This document shows, in pieces, positions 50,642 to 59,910 of a stretch of 64,000 nucleotides of DNA (its first letter is position 1; the number at the start of each line of letters is the position of its first letter). The translations under genes were made by a program, and so were the position numbers. The notes under the pieces were generated by a model. It was not told where the DNA came from, searched no databases, and worked only from the letters and a program-made list of their open reading frames with translations. The stretch is from Herbaspirillum sp. RV1423 (GTDB lineage Bacteria; Pseudomonadota; Gammaproteobacteria; Burkholderiales; Burkholderiaceae_D): positions 1 to 64,000 of the forward strand of contig NZ_CBXX010000033.1 in the NCBI RefSeq assembly GCF_000577615.1, read 5' to 3'.

Positions 50642-51196
50642 ATGGATACAAAACACTTCAGATCCTTGTCGAAAAAATGGGCTTTCAAACTGCGTGAAGA
50701 TGCACGGGATATTGAGCAGGAAATTATTGTTTTTTATCTCACTCGGCAATCAGAAAACAAGAACCTTGACATCTTTCGACCCGGCCATGAAGGCGCACTG
50801 TTTGAGCTTCTGAAGCACAAAATCAGGGGCAACAACCTGGAAAGCTTGGGCGGCAGTGGCAGACGATTGGGTGGCGTGGGTGACGAAGACGATGCTGGCG
50901 AGATCGACATTCACGACGAGTTTGAGTCGCCAGATGAAAAGGCCGATCAGCTCGACAAGCGGCTGCAATTTGAGCAGGTGTTCTGCCAGGAACTGGACCA
51001 AATTGATGAACTGAACAATTTGGCCGGTAGCGACTTGGGCGATGCCTTTGGCTTCACGGGTGCAAATGGCCGGGCCGTTTTGTCCCAACTCAAAAGGCAA
51101 ATTGTCGCCAGTGCCCAAAAGCGGTTCAACGCCAATTTGCGGGCTGTAAAGCCGTCCTCACGGGCGAAAGCCCGGCAGCAAACGGCGACGGCGTAA
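50642..51196 (+). CDS. Sigma-factor region-2-like protein
   Basis: 184 residues from ATG 50642, with AAAGGTGG 8 bases upstream (TTG 50603 is in frame). The stretch LREDARDIEQEIIVFYL, then FELLKHKIRGNNLESLG, resembles region 2 of ECF-type sigma factors. The middle is acidic, and no standard region 4 HTH is apparent in the C-terminal third (RAVLSQLKRQIVASAQKRFN). A diverged sigma factor or a single-domain relative is possible. Its last 71 bases overlap virB1 on the opposite strand. Confidence 0.5.
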   Translation: MDTKHFRSLSKKWAFKLREDARDIEQEIIVFYLTRQSENKNLDIFRPGHEGALFELLKHKIRGNNLESLGGSGRRLGGVGDEDDAGEIDIHDEFESPDEKADQLDKRLQFEQVFCQELDQIDELNNLAGSDLGDAFGFTGANGRAVLSQLKRQIVASAQKRFNANLRAVKPSSRAKARQQTATA

Positions 51197-51710
51197 CCGT
51201 CAGTCGCACGGCCGCCATGGCGGCAGGGTTGGCTGCAAAAGAAGACGTTTCAGGCAGTTTTGCCAGTTGCCCACCCGGTATTCTGGGTACCTTTTCCCCG
51301 GCTTGTCCGAACACCTTTTGGGCGTAGGTAGCGCCGATTTTTGAATCAAACCGGCCGGTGTTGTACATGCTCAGGGCGCCGCCGAGCGAGCCGGCTCTTC
51401 CATAGCTCGCAGCCAGAATGTTTGCCCCGGCAGCAATGTTGGTGCAGGGGTCGAACACCTGTTCCACAGTCAGCCCCAGCGCGGGCAAATTTTTGCTATT
51501 GATTTGCGCCAACCCCATATCAACACTTTCGCCACGGCCGACAGCCGCCACCGCAGCGGCCACGGCCACAGCTTTGGACGCAAAGGCCATTGATTTTCTT
51601 GTCGTGTTGTTGTTGACAACCCAGGGCTGGCCGCCGGATTCCTGCTTCACAACAGCGGCCATGGTGACCGGATCGACGGCGGGTGCACACATCATCAAGA
51701 GCTCAAGCAC
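51126..51710 (-). CDS. virB1: T4SS lytic transglycosylase VirB1
   Basis: 194 residues with a lysozyme-like SLT domain: VDPVTMAAVVKQESGGQPWV contains the catalytic Glu, and GESVDMGLAQINSKNLPALG and GANILAASYGRAGSLGGALS are the other family blocks. It opens the cell wall for the pilus. No clear signal peptide is visible at the annotated start. The C-terminal coding end overlaps the sigma-like gene tail to tail. Confidence 0.85.
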   Translation of the reverse strand: MLELLMMCAPAVDPVTMAAVVKQESGGQPWVVNNNTTRKSMAFASKAVAVAAAVAAVGRGESVDMGLAQINSKNLPALGLTVEQVFDPCTNIAAGANILAASYGRAGSLGGALSMYNTGRFDSKIGATYAQKVFGQAGEKVPRIPGGQLAKLPETSSFAANPAAMAAVRLTVTPSPFAAGLSPVRTALQPANWR

Positions 51711-51721
51711 GGCGCCCCCAG

Positions 51722-52333
51722 TCAGCCAAATTTGGAGCCGATGATGAAAGCCGCCACGGTTGAAAACGCACCCAGCCCGACAGCGGCCAACACGTAAAGC
51801 GACATGAATGCCTCGCGGGCTGCAGCCAGGAGCTTGGCATCATCCAGGTCAACTTTGACCCGCCCAGGCGCAGCCTCCAAAGCATCCACTACCGCCTCAG
51901 CAACTGCAGGTTTCAGCGTCTCACCGACACGGCGCGGGAATTTTTGCAGTTCCCCACGCATGGCAGTCATCATGACCACAATCGACTCAAGGCTGTCATC
52001 ATCGTGACCAGGTCCTTTCGCCAGCCCCGGCGCACCTTTGACCAATGCGCCAGACAGCGCTTCAAATTCGATGCGCATGGCTGCAGCAGGCACCTGGCGC
52101 AACAATACTGGCAAGAGCCAGATCCAGTTGGGATCACTCTCACCCATGCCGGCACGCACCGCCACGTCAACAATGTGTTGCACATCAGATGGCAGGCCAG
52201 AGGGCGCGAGCCGGGCCGCCAGTTCATCAATCAAGGTGCCAGCGCGGCGTGCAAGCGCCGCGGCGGGCGAAGGCGAGATGACCCCGGAAATGGTGTTGCC
52301 GATGCGCTTGTCTTCATCATCCACACCACTCAT
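51722..52333 (-). CDS. Third gene of an stb-like operon, membrane-anchored
   Basis: 203 residues: helical and soluble over most of its length (LARRAGTLIDELAARLAPSG) with one C-terminal membrane segment (SLYVLAAVGLGAFSTVAAFI) leaving a short tail. I do not recognise a family. It overlaps the ATPase gene by 4 bases. By position it corresponds to StbC of IncW-type plasmids or a Mob accessory protein; that equivalence is inference. Confidence 0.55.
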   Translation of the reverse strand: MSGVDDEDKRIGNTISGVISPSPAAALARRAGTLIDELAARLAPSGLPSDVQHIVDVAVRAGMGESDPNWIWLLPVLLRQVPAAAMRIEFEALSGALVKGAPGLAKGPGHDDDSLESIVVMMTAMRGELQKFPRRVGETLKPAVAEAVVDALEAAPGRVKVDLDDAKLLAAAREAFMSLYVLAAVGLGAFSTVAAFIIGSKFG

Positions 52334-53088
52334 CTCGAAGACTCCAGGACAGCCAGCTTGCGCCCGGCAATGCCACGGTAGGTTTGGGCGACCGTGCGCG
52401 TGCCGATGGCCACACCAGATCCCGGCAAATTGCCCTTGTCGATCACCATGTGCAGGGGCATTGACCCGATCAACTCAGCCGCGCGTGGCATCATGGCTGG
52501 CAACTCCAGCTCCGACCATGCATAGTCCACGCCACTTAACAGGGTCTTGCGGATGCTTGATTTGTCCCAGAATTCAAAAGCCTTGCCAGGCCCGTGCTTC
52601 AGATTGATCAGCACCACCCCGTTTTGGTAAAACATGGGGCTTTTGCCAACGCGGGCCTCCAGCTGATTTGTGCTCGACGCATCAATGCCCATCACCCAGA
52701 TCGGTGTCGGATTCATCAATGCCATCAGGCTTAACACTGACTCCGTGATGTAAAGACCGGCCGCAGACGGCAATGAAAAAACAAGGCGGATTTTGTCCGT
52801 TTCATTGATCTGGGTTTCAGCCAATTCGTTGATCAGATTCAGCCAGTCGTCTTCTGATTTGATGGGGCGTTGCAGGCCTATGACATGGATGTTGTTGACA
52901 GCCTCATTTTTGTAGCCGTTGTCACACACCACATCCGGGTTCATGGGATCGGCGTCAATGACAATCAATTTGTCAATCTTTGGCATTCCCGACACTTCAT
53001 GGTTGATGAAGCTGTCTACCAGGCACCGGGAGACGAAGCTTTTGCCCACGCCGCCTTTGTCGCCGTCCACAAAATACGATTTGATCAT
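52330..53088 (-). CDS. Deviant-Walker ATPase, StbB/ParA-like
   Basis: 252 residues from ATG 53088, with AAGGA 7 bases upstream (ATG 53094 is possible). The deviant Walker A DGDKGGVGKSFVSRCL at the start and LIVIDADPMNPD mark the ParA/MinD superfamily. Beyond that it resembles plasmid mobilisation and stability ATPases more than classical ParA; no N-terminal HTH is present. It probably positions the plasmid or couples it to transfer, together with its two neighbours. Confidence 0.75.
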   Translation of the reverse strand: MIKSYFVDGDKGGVGKSFVSRCLVDSFINHEVSGMPKIDKLIVIDADPMNPDVVCDNGYKNEAVNNIHVIGLQRPIKSEDDWLNLINELAETQINETDKIRLVFSLPSAAGLYITESVLSLMALMNPTPIWVMGIDASSTNQLEARVGKSPMFYQNGVVLINLKHGPGKAFEFWDKSSIRKTLLSGVDYAWSELELPAMMPRAAELIGSMPLHMVIDKGNLPGSGVAIGTRTVAQTYRGIAGRKLAVLESSR

Positions 53089-53124
53089 GACCATCCTTTG
53101 AGTTGTTTAAATTCGTGCAAGAAG

Positions 53125-53868
53125 CTATTGGCTTGATTTCCACTTGGCGATGGCTTCGTCATACTGGAGTAGCGCGCGTTCGTACATGCCTCGTATCCTG
53201 TTTTCTGCGGCAATGATTTCGAACATGCCGTCGGGGATTTTTGCGTTGTCAGGGATAGTCTTGGAGACGGTCAAATAGTCATCAATATTCATCCTGGTGA
53301 CGTCCAGCAATTCGCCTTTCACTTCGATGAATTTGAGCCTGGTGATTTCGTCTGGAAATACAGTTTGACTTGCCCCAATTGGTTGGGCTGCGCCATGTTT
53401 TCCACCTGACCGCGCCGTATCTGTGGTCACCGGCTTTGCCTGTTCATCAGGGTTGCGAGTCAGTTCGGTTGCCTTGGGCGCGGAGTCCGTCTCGGCAGCA
53501 AGAGCAGAGTAGGGCGTATCACCTTGAGCTTTGGCAGGCGTAAGCGGTTGAATTTGAAGACATGACGCTGATGGGGCCGGAGTCGCTGCACCGGGGGACC
53601 TGGGTTTTTTGCCTCTTTTTAATGGCTTCAGCCCGCGCTCTTCCCGAACTATGCCAAGGTGGCGAACAAGGTGCCCCTTGGTGATCTTTATGTCATGTTT
53701 TTGAAGCGCAGATGCGATTCTCTCCAGCGACATGCCCTGACCCAAAAATTCTTCAATGACCTCGAAGGCCGACCGCACGATCAGAGCGGGGTCATCCTTT
53801 TGGGCAAGTACAATTTCTTCACGAAGAATTGAATCTATTTCCGATTTGATGCTGTGCATGATCCCCAT
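53125..53868 (-). CDS. DNA-binding first gene of an stb-like operon
   Basis: About 247 residues from ATG 53868; the open frame upstream to 54249 is not supported. The N-terminal 90 residues look like a small DNA-binding unit (GQGMSLERIASALQKHDIKI, then HLVRHLGIVREERGLKPLKR), followed by a disordered Pro/Ala/Thr linker and a short helical C-terminus. Five GACAGG repeats lie directly before it, as StbA sites do in IncW plasmids. It would bind these repeats, regulate the operon and support plasmid inheritance. Confidence 0.6.
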   Translation of the reverse strand: MGIMHSIKSEIDSILREEIVLAQKDDPALIVRSAFEVIEEFLGQGMSLERIASALQKHDIKITKGHLVRHLGIVREERGLKPLKRGKKPRSPGAATPAPSASCLQIQPLTPAKAQGDTPYSALAAETDSAPKATELTRNPDEQAKPVTTDTARSGGKHGAAQPIGASQTVFPDEITRLKFIEVKGELLDVTRMNIDDYLTVSKTIPDNAKIPDGMFEIIAAENRIRGMYERALLQYDEAIAKWKSSQ

Positions 53869-53871
53869 ACC

Positions 53872-53944
53872 GACAGGGCGCAAGTTGTGGCGTGACAGGC
53901 GGCACGACAGGTGGCACAACCTGCTTGACAGGTACGCTGACAGG
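53872..53944 (+). repeat. Five GACAGG direct repeats in front of the stb-like operon
   Basis: GACAGG starts at 53872, 53894, 53906, 53927 and 53939, with distances 22, 12, 21 and 12 bases; most copies read TGACAGGYG or CGACAGGTG. The alternation of about one and two helix turns suggests protein binding on a defined face. Probable operator and centromere-like site of the first stb-like product. The remaining 340 bases to nagR hold one strong hairpin and no gene. Confidence 0.6.
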
Positions 53945-54195
53945 CGAATCAATTCACCAGCAGCGTGGAAGTAGCAGAGACTGAAGTGTGCGGGGTGGGG
54001 GATATCTGGTACGTTGGCGAATGAGTTGACTGGCCACTCCGGCCGTCGGTCTCGAACGGCAGGTTTGGAGCACGCCAAATTCAACACAACGATATGCCGG
54101 ATACCCGACTGCGATAGGCGCACGCTAAGTGCCCATACCTGACGGCCAGACAACTGAAATTCCTGCCCGACAGCGGTCATTGAATCCGTTGAATT

Positions 54196-54231
54196 GAAAG
54201 TACCGACCCCCCGGCAAAGCCGGGAGCTTTC
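54196..54231. other. Strong hairpin between backbone and nagR
   Basis: CCCGGC, AAA, GCCGGG (54210-54224) form a compact stem, and outside it GAAAG (54196-54200) can pair with CTTTC (54227-54231). It lies 54 bases beyond the nagR stop and near the GACAGG array. It may terminate nagR or be part of a transfer origin; the sequence cannot decide. It also marks the seam between plasmid backbone and nag genes. Confidence 0.45.
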
Positions 54232-54284
54232 AAAATGTGAGCCGCTCAAAGTGGTGAATATTGAGTGGTTTCATGCGCCTTCAG

Positions 54285-55241
54285 TCACCTTGAACTTGGG
54301 GTACTCCTTGCCGCACGCGGCGGAGATTGCTCTCCGTCACTGTCTGCGAAGAGCTTGACAACGAGCTGTCGAATCCACATGTTGGAGGGATCCCGGTTGA
54401 ACTTCGCATGCCAAAAGAGGTTGATTGCTATGTCTGGCAGGCGGACCGGATGGGGGGACGTAACAAGACCAAATGGCACTTCGCATCGCTCGGCAAACCG
54501 TTCCGGCAAAGTGGCGATGAGATCGGTAGTCTGAAGTATGTGACCCACAGCAATGAAATGCGGAACGACCAGGCGCATCTTGCGTTTGATGCCTGCGCGA
54601 TCAAGCAAGCCATCCACTTCACCATGCCCGGTATTGGCGGCTAGGATGCCAACATGATCGAGTTCCGTAAATTGTTTGAGAGTCATTGGCGATTTAGCCA
54701 ATGGGTGTCCCTTGCGAAACATGCAAACGTACTTGTGAAGAAAGAGCCGGCGCTGAAAAAAGCCGGTCTGCAAGTTGGGCAACAGACCTAGAGCCAAATC
54801 GACTGTGCCGGACTCCATATCTTCCTTCAGATTCCCAGCGTTAGGCCGTACGGTACTGATTCGCACATGGGGTGCTGCCTCAGACAAAGCATTCATCAGT
54901 GGCGGCACAAAGTACATCTCGCCGATGTCGGTCATGGCCAAGTTGAAGGTGCGCGTGCTGGCAAGTGGGTCGAAAGAGTTGCGTGTGGTGAATGCGGTCT
55001 GCAGCGCGTTGAGTGCGTAAATCACCGGTTCTGCCAAATGCAATGCATACGGCGTGGGTTCCATACCGCGTGAGGTCCGCAAAAACAGTTCGTCCTTCAA
55101 CACGGCGCGCAAGCGCTTGAGTGCATTGCTGACGGCAGGCTGCGTCAACCCCAGCTTCTCTGCAGACGTGGAAACGCTGCGATCCAGCAGCAGTTGGTTG
55201 AAGACAACCAGAAGATTTAGGTCAATTTCACGCAGATCCAT
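54285..55241 (-). CDS. nagR: LysR-type activator NagR (NahR family)
   Basis: 318 residues, closely resembling NahR/NagR: DLNLLVVFNQLLLDRSVSTS, LGLTQPAVSNALKRLRAVL (winged HTH), EPTPYALHLAEPVIYALNAL, GTVDLALGLLPNLQTGFFQR and PHFIAVGHILQTTDLIATLP. In the nag system NagR activates in response to salicylate. It is divergent from nagAa, with a 116-base shared control region. The C-terminus is about 15 residues longer than NahR, with a tail (SPPRAARSTPSSR) that may come from the junction sequence. Confidence 0.93.
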   Translation of the reverse strand: MDLREIDLNLLVVFNQLLLDRSVSTSAEKLGLTQPAVSNALKRLRAVLKDELFLRTSRGMEPTPYALHLAEPVIYALNALQTAFTTRNSFDPLASTRTFNLAMTDIGEMYFVPPLMNALSEAAPHVRISTVRPNAGNLKEDMESGTVDLALGLLPNLQTGFFQRRLFLHKYVCMFRKGHPLAKSPMTLKQFTELDHVGILAANTGHGEVDGLLDRAGIKRKMRLVVPHFIAVGHILQTTDLIATLPERFAERCEVPFGLVTSPHPVRLPDIAINLFWHAKFNRDPSNMWIRQLVVKLFADSDGEQSPPRAARSTPSSR

Positions 55242-55254
55242 GCATCACCCCAAT

Positions 55255-55269
55255 ATTCACAACGGTGAT
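55255..55269. promoter_or_regulatory. Probable NagR binding site
   Basis: ATTCACAACGGTGAT is an imperfect dyad of the LysR T-N11-A type, 103-89 bases before nagAa and 14 bases before nagR. NahR/NagR sites of known operons contain similar ATTCAC...GAT halves at about -70. A -10-like TATAGA (55291-55296) lies downstream. Assignment is by position and similarity only. Confidence 0.55.
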
Positions 55270-55357
55270 TATATCTATTGGATTTTCTTTATAGACTTAT
55301 ATCAACGGTGTCTCCATAATACCTCCAAACAGGAGACAAAGGCATCAGCCTCAACAT

Positions 55358-56344
55358 ATGGAACTCGTCGTAAAACCTCTCAACGTGCGTCTGAATGTGG
55401 ACAGCGGAAGCAATCTGCTGGACGTGCTCAGAGCCAACCAATTGCCAATTTCCTACAGCTGCATGTCAGGGCGCTGCGGTACCTGCCGTTGCCGTGTGCT
55501 GTCAGGTCAGGTGCGCAGCAGTGGACCTGAGGCCGGCAGACCACACACTGGAAAAGACGACTACGTACTGGCATGCCAATCGGTGCTGACCGACAACTGC
55601 GTGATCGAATTGCCCGAGGTCGACGAGGTTGTGGTACATACCGCACGCATTGTGAAGGGCACTGTCACTGCAATCGAAGAGGCAACCCATGACATTCGTC
55701 GCATTCGGGTCAAGTTGGCCAAGCCGATTGAGTTCAGCGCTGGTCAATATGCCACGGTGCAATTCACGCCCGAACACATCCGACCCTACTCGATGGCCGG
55801 CTTGAGTAGTGATGCTGAAATGGAATTTCAGATTCGCCGCGTGCCCGATGGCCGTGTCACCGCATTCATCTTTGAAGAACTCGAAGTTGGTGCTGCCATT
55901 CGCGTCAGCGGCCCTTTGGGTACTGCCTACCTGAGGCAAAAGCACACCGGCCCGATGCTCTGTGTGGGCGGGGGCACGGGTCTGGCACCTGTGCTGTCCA
56001 TCGTGCGTGGCGCATTGGAGGCCGGCATGCAAAACCCCATTCATCTCTATTTTGGCGTGCGCAGTGCGAAGGATGTGTATGACCGCGAGCGCCTGAAGGC
56101 GTTGGCAGCTGCGCATCCGAATGTGATTGTTCACATTGTCGTCGCCACCGGCCCTGCCGGTGCAGGCCAGCGCAGTGGTCTGGTCACCGATGCCATTGAA
56201 AAGGATTTGAAAACTTTGGACGGCTGGCGCGCCTATTTGTGTGGTGCCCCTGCCATGGTGGACGCCTTGAACCTTCTCGTCACCCGCATGGGCGTGGAGT
56301 CCAGTCATGTCTACGCGGATGCGTTTTACCTTAGCGGTGTCTAA
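55358..56344 (+). CDS. nagAa: Ferredoxin reductase of naphthalene dioxygenase and salicylate 5-hydroxylase
   Basis: 328 residues. An N-terminal plant-type [2Fe-2S] domain carries [19 protein letters not shown] (Cys35, Cys40, Cys43) and YVLACQSVL; the FAD domain has RPYSMAGL; the NAD domain has [20 protein letters not shown]. It takes electrons from NADH to the ferredoxin NagAb and in nag systems serves both oxygenases. First gene of the operon, preceded by AGGAGA further upstream at 55331. Confidence 0.94.
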   Translation: MELVVKPLNVRLNVDSGSNLLDVLRANQLPISYSCMSGRCGTCRCRVLSGQVRSSGPEAGRPHTGKDDYVLACQSVLTDNCVIELPEVDEVVVHTARIVKGTVTAIEEATHDIRRIRVKLAKPIEFSAGQYATVQFTPEHIRPYSMAGLSSDAEMEFQIRRVPDGRVTAFIFEELEVGAAIRVSGPLGTAYLRQKHTGPMLCVGGGTGLAPVLSIVRGALEAGMQNPIHLYFGVRSAKDVYDRERLKALAAAHPNVIVHIVVATGPAGAGQRSGLVTDAIEKDLKTLDGWRAYLCGAPAMVDALNLLVTRMGVESSHVYADAFYLSGV

Positions 56345-56389
56345 AGCCGCTGCATTCTCAGACTCATAACCACCGTAAGGAGGCAAGTA

Positions 56390-57652
56390 ATGCGTGAACA
56401 AAAAACAGTATTCCCGGAAAACCCGACGTGGCCGGGGGAAGGAACCAGCAGGGTACCCTTCTGGGCCTATACCCGAGAGGATTTGTACAAGAAGGAACTG
56501 GACCGACTATTCTATAACGGCCACTGGTGTTACGTCGGCCTGGACGCTGAAATCCCGAATCCGGGGGACTTCAAGCGAACTGTGATTGGTGAACGCTCCG
56601 TCATCATGGTGCGTGATCCGGAAGGTGGCGTCAATGTGATCGAAAACGTTTGCGCTCACCGTGGCATGCGTTTTTGCCGTGAACGCAACGGTCATGCCAA
56701 AGACTTTTTCTGCCCCTACCATCAATGGAACTACAGCCTCAAGGGTGACCTTCAAGGTGTGCCGTTTCTTCGCGGCGTCAAGCAAGAGGGAAAAGTCAAT
56801 GGCGGCATGCCCAAAGACTTCAAGGTGTCAGACCATGGTCTGACCAAGCTCAAGGTAGCCGTGCGGGGTGGCGTGGTGTTCGCCTCCTTTGATCATGACG
56901 TCGAACCTTTCGAGGAATTCCTGGGCCCGACCATTCTGAAATACTTTGACCGCGTCTTCGACGGCCGCAAGCTGGAGATACTGGGCTACCGGCGCCAGCG
57001 CATTCCGGGCAACTGGAAGCTGATGCAGGAAAACATCAAGGATCCGTATCACCCCGGCCTGCTGCACACTTGGTTCTCCACCTTTGGATTGTGGCGCGCG
57101 GATAACAAGTCCGAATTGAAGATGGACGACAAGTTTCGCCATGCCGCCATGATCTCCACACGCGGCCAAGGCGGCAAGAACGCCGATGTGGTGTCAGGGG
57201 TGGACAGTTTCAAAGACCAGATGAAGGTCAATGATCCGCGTCTGCTGGACATCGTTCCGGAACCGTGGTGGGGTGGTCCCACAGCTGTCATGACCACGAT
57301 TTTTCCGAGCGTGATCATTCAGCAGCAGGTCAACAGCGTGTCCACCCGCCACATCCAGCCCAACGGTCATGGCTCCTTTGATTTTGTCTGGACACACTTC
57401 GGCTTTGCGAACGACACACCGGAGATGAAAGAACGCCGCCTGATACAGGCTAATTTGTTCGGCCCGGCCGGTTTCGTTTCTGCCGACGATGGCGAGGTCA
57501 TTGAATGGTCACAGCAGGGCTTTGAGCAAAAGCCATCGCACCGCACGGTCGTGGAAATGGGCGGGTACGACATTGGTGACACCGATCACATGGTCACCGA
57601 GACCCTGATCCGTGGCATGTACAACTACTGGCGCAAGGTGATGGGGGAATAA
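56390..57652 (+). CDS. nagG: Salicylate 5-hydroxylase, large oxygenase subunit
   Basis: 420 residues of a Rieske non-haem iron oxygenase alpha subunit. Rieske ligands lie in [11 protein letters not shown] (Cys88, His90) and [10 protein letters not shown] (Cys108, His111); the mononuclear iron region is [14 protein letters not shown]. With NagH it hydroxylates salicylate to gentisate. AAGGAGG precedes ATG 56390 by 9 bases. The insertion of nagGH between reductase and ferredoxin genes is the hallmark of nag, as opposed to nah, operons. Confidence 0.93.
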   Translation: MREQKTVFPENPTWPGEGTSRVPFWAYTREDLYKKELDRLFYNGHWCYVGLDAEIPNPGDFKRTVIGERSVIMVRDPEGGVNVIENVCAHRGMRFCRERNGHAKDFFCPYHQWNYSLKGDLQGVPFLRGVKQEGKVNGGMPKDFKVSDHGLTKLKVAVRGGVVFASFDHDVEPFEEFLGPTILKYFDRVFDGRKLEILGYRRQRIPGNWKLMQENIKDPYHPGLLHTWFSTFGLWRADNKSELKMDDKFRHAAMISTRGQGGKNADVVSGVDSFKDQMKVNDPRLLDIVPEPWWGGPTAVMTTIFPSVIIQQQVNSVSTRHIQPNGHGSFDFVWTHFGFANDTPEMKERRLIQANLFGPAGFVSADDGEVIEWSQQGFEQKPSHRTVVEMGGYDIGDTDHMVTETLIRGMYNYWRKVMGE

Positions 57653-57654
57653 TC

Positions 57655-58140
57655 ATGATGGACTTCAAAACTTACTTCGAACTGCTCAATCTCTACAGCG
57701 ACTACGCCATGGTCTGCGATTCGGCTGAGTGGGAAAAATGGCCCGAATTCTTTGTGGAAGAAGGCACCTACCGCCTTCAGCCGCGCGAGAACTTCGACCA
57801 GGGCTTGCCGCTGTGCCTGCTGGCATTGGAGAGCAAGAACATGATTCGCGACCGGGTTTACGGGGTCAAGGAAACCTTGTACCACGACCCTTACTACCAG
57901 CGTCACATTGTGGGAACACCCCGTGTGGTGTCTGTTGAGCGAGACATCTATGGTGAACGCATCACCTCGGAAGCCAACTACACCGTGATCCGCACCAAGT
58001 TTGATGGTGACTCGACGGTCTTCAATGTCGGGTATTACCGCGATGTTGTCGTGAGAACGCCTGAAGGGTTGAAATTTCAATCGCGGCTTTGCGTTTACGA
58101 CAGCGAAATGATCGCCAATTCCATCATCTATCCAATTTAA
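57655..58140 (+). CDS. nagH: Salicylate 5-hydroxylase, small oxygenase subunit
   Basis: 161 residues of the ring-hydroxylating beta-subunit family (cystatin-like fold): [40 protein letters not shown] and [20 protein letters not shown]. Structural partner of NagG, two bases downstream of it. ATG 57655 is followed at once by a second ATG; either gives the same protein apart from one Met. Confidence 0.92.
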   Translation: MMDFKTYFELLNLYSDYAMVCDSAEWEKWPEFFVEEGTYRLQPRENFDQGLPLCLLALESKNMIRDRVYGVKETLYHDPYYQRHIVGTPRVVSVERDIYGERITSEANYTVIRTKFDGDSTVFNVGYYRDVVVRTPEGLKFQSRLCVYDSEMIANSIIYPI

Positions 58141-58149
58141 GGGCAAGTC

Positions 58150-58488
58150 ATGACTGAAAACTGGACCGATGCAGCAGCGCTTGCTGATGTTCCCGAGGGT
58201 GATGTGATGGCGGTGCAGGTTGCGGGCAAAGAAATCGCCCTGTACGAGGTGGATGGTGAAGTCTTCGCAACTGACAACATCTGCACCCACGGTGCCGCAC
58301 GCATGAGCGACGGCTTCCTGGAAGGCCGAGAAATCGAATGCCCGCTGCACCAGGGGCGTTTCGATGTGTGCTCCGGCAAGGCGATGTGTGCGCCGCTGAC
58401 GGAAAACATCCGCACCTACCCCGTGAAGATTGAAAACCTTCGCGTGATGCTCAAGCTCGACCAAGACTATTTGCAGGAGGTAAGTTAA
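58150..58488 (+). CDS. nagAb: Rieske ferredoxin of naphthalene dioxygenase
   Basis: 112 residues with a single Rieske cluster: [20 protein letters not shown] then PLHQGRF gives Cys45, His47, Cys64 and His67. It carries electrons from NagAa to NagAc/Ad and NagG/H. Slightly longer than NahAb (104). The 64-base gap to nagAc contains AGAGGAGA, the nagAc ribosome site, and no terminator. Confidence 0.93.
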   Translation: MTENWTDAAALADVPEGDVMAVQVAGKEIALYEVDGEVFATDNICTHGAARMSDGFLEGREIECPLHQGRFDVCSGKAMCAPLTENIRTYPVKIENLRVMLKLDQDYLQEVS

Positions 58489-58552
58489 ATCAAAATAAAT
58501 CAACCCACCCAACCAATTCCTATTTTTTTAAAACCAAGAGGAGACAACAAAC

Positions 58553-59896
58553 ATGATTTATGAAAACTTAGTGAGTAAAGCAGGGCTGACGCAAAAGCAC
58601 CTGATTCATGGTGACAAAGAACTTTTCCAGCATGAGATGAAGACCATCTTCGCGCGGAACTGGCTTTTTTTGACCCATGACAGTCTGATTCCCTCCCCCG
58701 GCGACTATGTCACAGCAAAAATGGGCGTCGATGAAGTCATCGTCTCCCGTCAGAACGATGGCTCCGTGCGAGCCTTTTTGAATGTTTGCCGCCACCGGGG
58801 CAAGACACTGGTGAACGCAGAAGCCGGAAATGCGAAAGGCTTTGTGTGCAGTTACCACGGCTGGGGTTTCGGCTCCAACGGTGAACTTCAAAGCGTTCCC
58901 TTTGAAAAAGAATTGTACGGAGATGCGATCAAAAAGAAGTGCTTGGGCTTGAAAGAAGTCCCGCGCGTCGAGAGCTTTCATGGCTTTATTTACGGCTGTT
59001 TTGATGCAGAGGCTCCCCCGCTCATGGATTATCTGGGTGATGCAGCCTGGTACCTGGAGCCCATCTTCAAGCACTCAGGCGGTCTGGAACTTGTAGGCCC
59101 CCCGGGCAAAGTGGTGATCAAGGCCAACTGGAAGGCGCCCTCGGAAAACTTTGTGGGTGACGCATACCACGTGGGCTGGACGCACGCATCGTCTTTGCGC
59201 TCAGGTCAGTCGATATTTACCCCTCTCGCGGGCAACGCCATGCTGCCGCCCGAAGGCGCGGGCTTGCAAATGACCAGCAAATACGGCAGCGGCATGGGGG
59301 TGTTGTGGGACGCTTATTCCGGCGTTCACAGCGCCGACCTGGTGCCGGACATGATGGCATTCGGCGGCGCAAAACAGGAAAAGCTCGCCAAAGAAATCGG
59401 TGATGTTCGGGCGCGGATTTACCGCAGCCATCTGAACTGCACGGTTTTCCCGAACAACAGCATTTTGACCTGCTCCGGCGTTTTCAAGGTCTGGAACCCG
59501 ATCGACGAGAACACGACCGAAGTTTGGACGTATGCGATCGTGGAAAAAGACATGCCGGAGGAATTGAAAATCCGCTTAGCCGACGCGGTTCAGCGCACGT
59601 TCGGACCTGCAGGCTTCTGGGAAAGCGACGACAACGACAACATGGAAACCGAGTCGCAAAATGCCAAGAAATACCAATCCAGCAACAGCGATCTGCTTGC
59701 CAACCTGGGTTTCGGCAAGGACGTCTACGGTGATGAAGTATATCCCGGCGTCGTTGGCAAGTCGTCCATCGGTGAAACCAGCTATCGCGGCTTCTACCGC
59801 GCCTACCAGGCTCACATCAGCAGCTCCAATTGGGCCGAGTTCGAAAACAGCTCACGCAGTTGGCATGCCGAACTCACCCAGACCGCCGATCGCTAA
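58553..59896 (+). CDS. nagAc: Naphthalene 1,2-dioxygenase large subunit
   Basis: 447 residues, two fewer than NahAc. Rieske ligands Cys79/His81 and Cys99/His102; mononuclear iron ligands His206, His211 (GDAYHVGWTH) and Asp360 (FWESDDNDN), equal to His208, His213 and Asp362 of the Pseudomonas enzyme. Phe350 matches Phe352, the residue that steers regioselectivity, so a naphthalene-type product pattern is expected. It makes cis-1,2-dihydrodiol with NagAd. Confidence 0.95.
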   Translation: MIYENLVSKAGLTQKHLIHGDKELFQHEMKTIFARNWLFLTHDSLIPSPGDYVTAKMGVDEVIVSRQNDGSVRAFLNVCRHRGKTLVNAEAGNAKGFVCSYHGWGFGSNGELQSVPFEKELYGDAIKKKCLGLKEVPRVESFHGFIYGCFDAEAPPLMDYLGDAAWYLEPIFKHSGGLELVGPPGKVVIKANWKAPSENFVGDAYHVGWTHASSLRSGQSIFTPLAGNAMLPPEGAGLQMTSKYGSGMGVLWDAYSGVHSADLVPDMMAFGGAKQEKLAKEIGDVRARIYRSHLNCTVFPNNSILTCSGVFKVWNPIDENTTEVWTYAIVEKDMPEELKIRLADAVQRTFGPAGFWESDDNDNMETESQNAKKYQSSNSDLLANLGFGKDVYGDEVYPGVVGKSSIGETSYRGFYRAYQAHISSSNWAEFENSSRSWHAELTQTADR

Positions 59897-59910
59897 TACA
59901 GGAGTCAACC

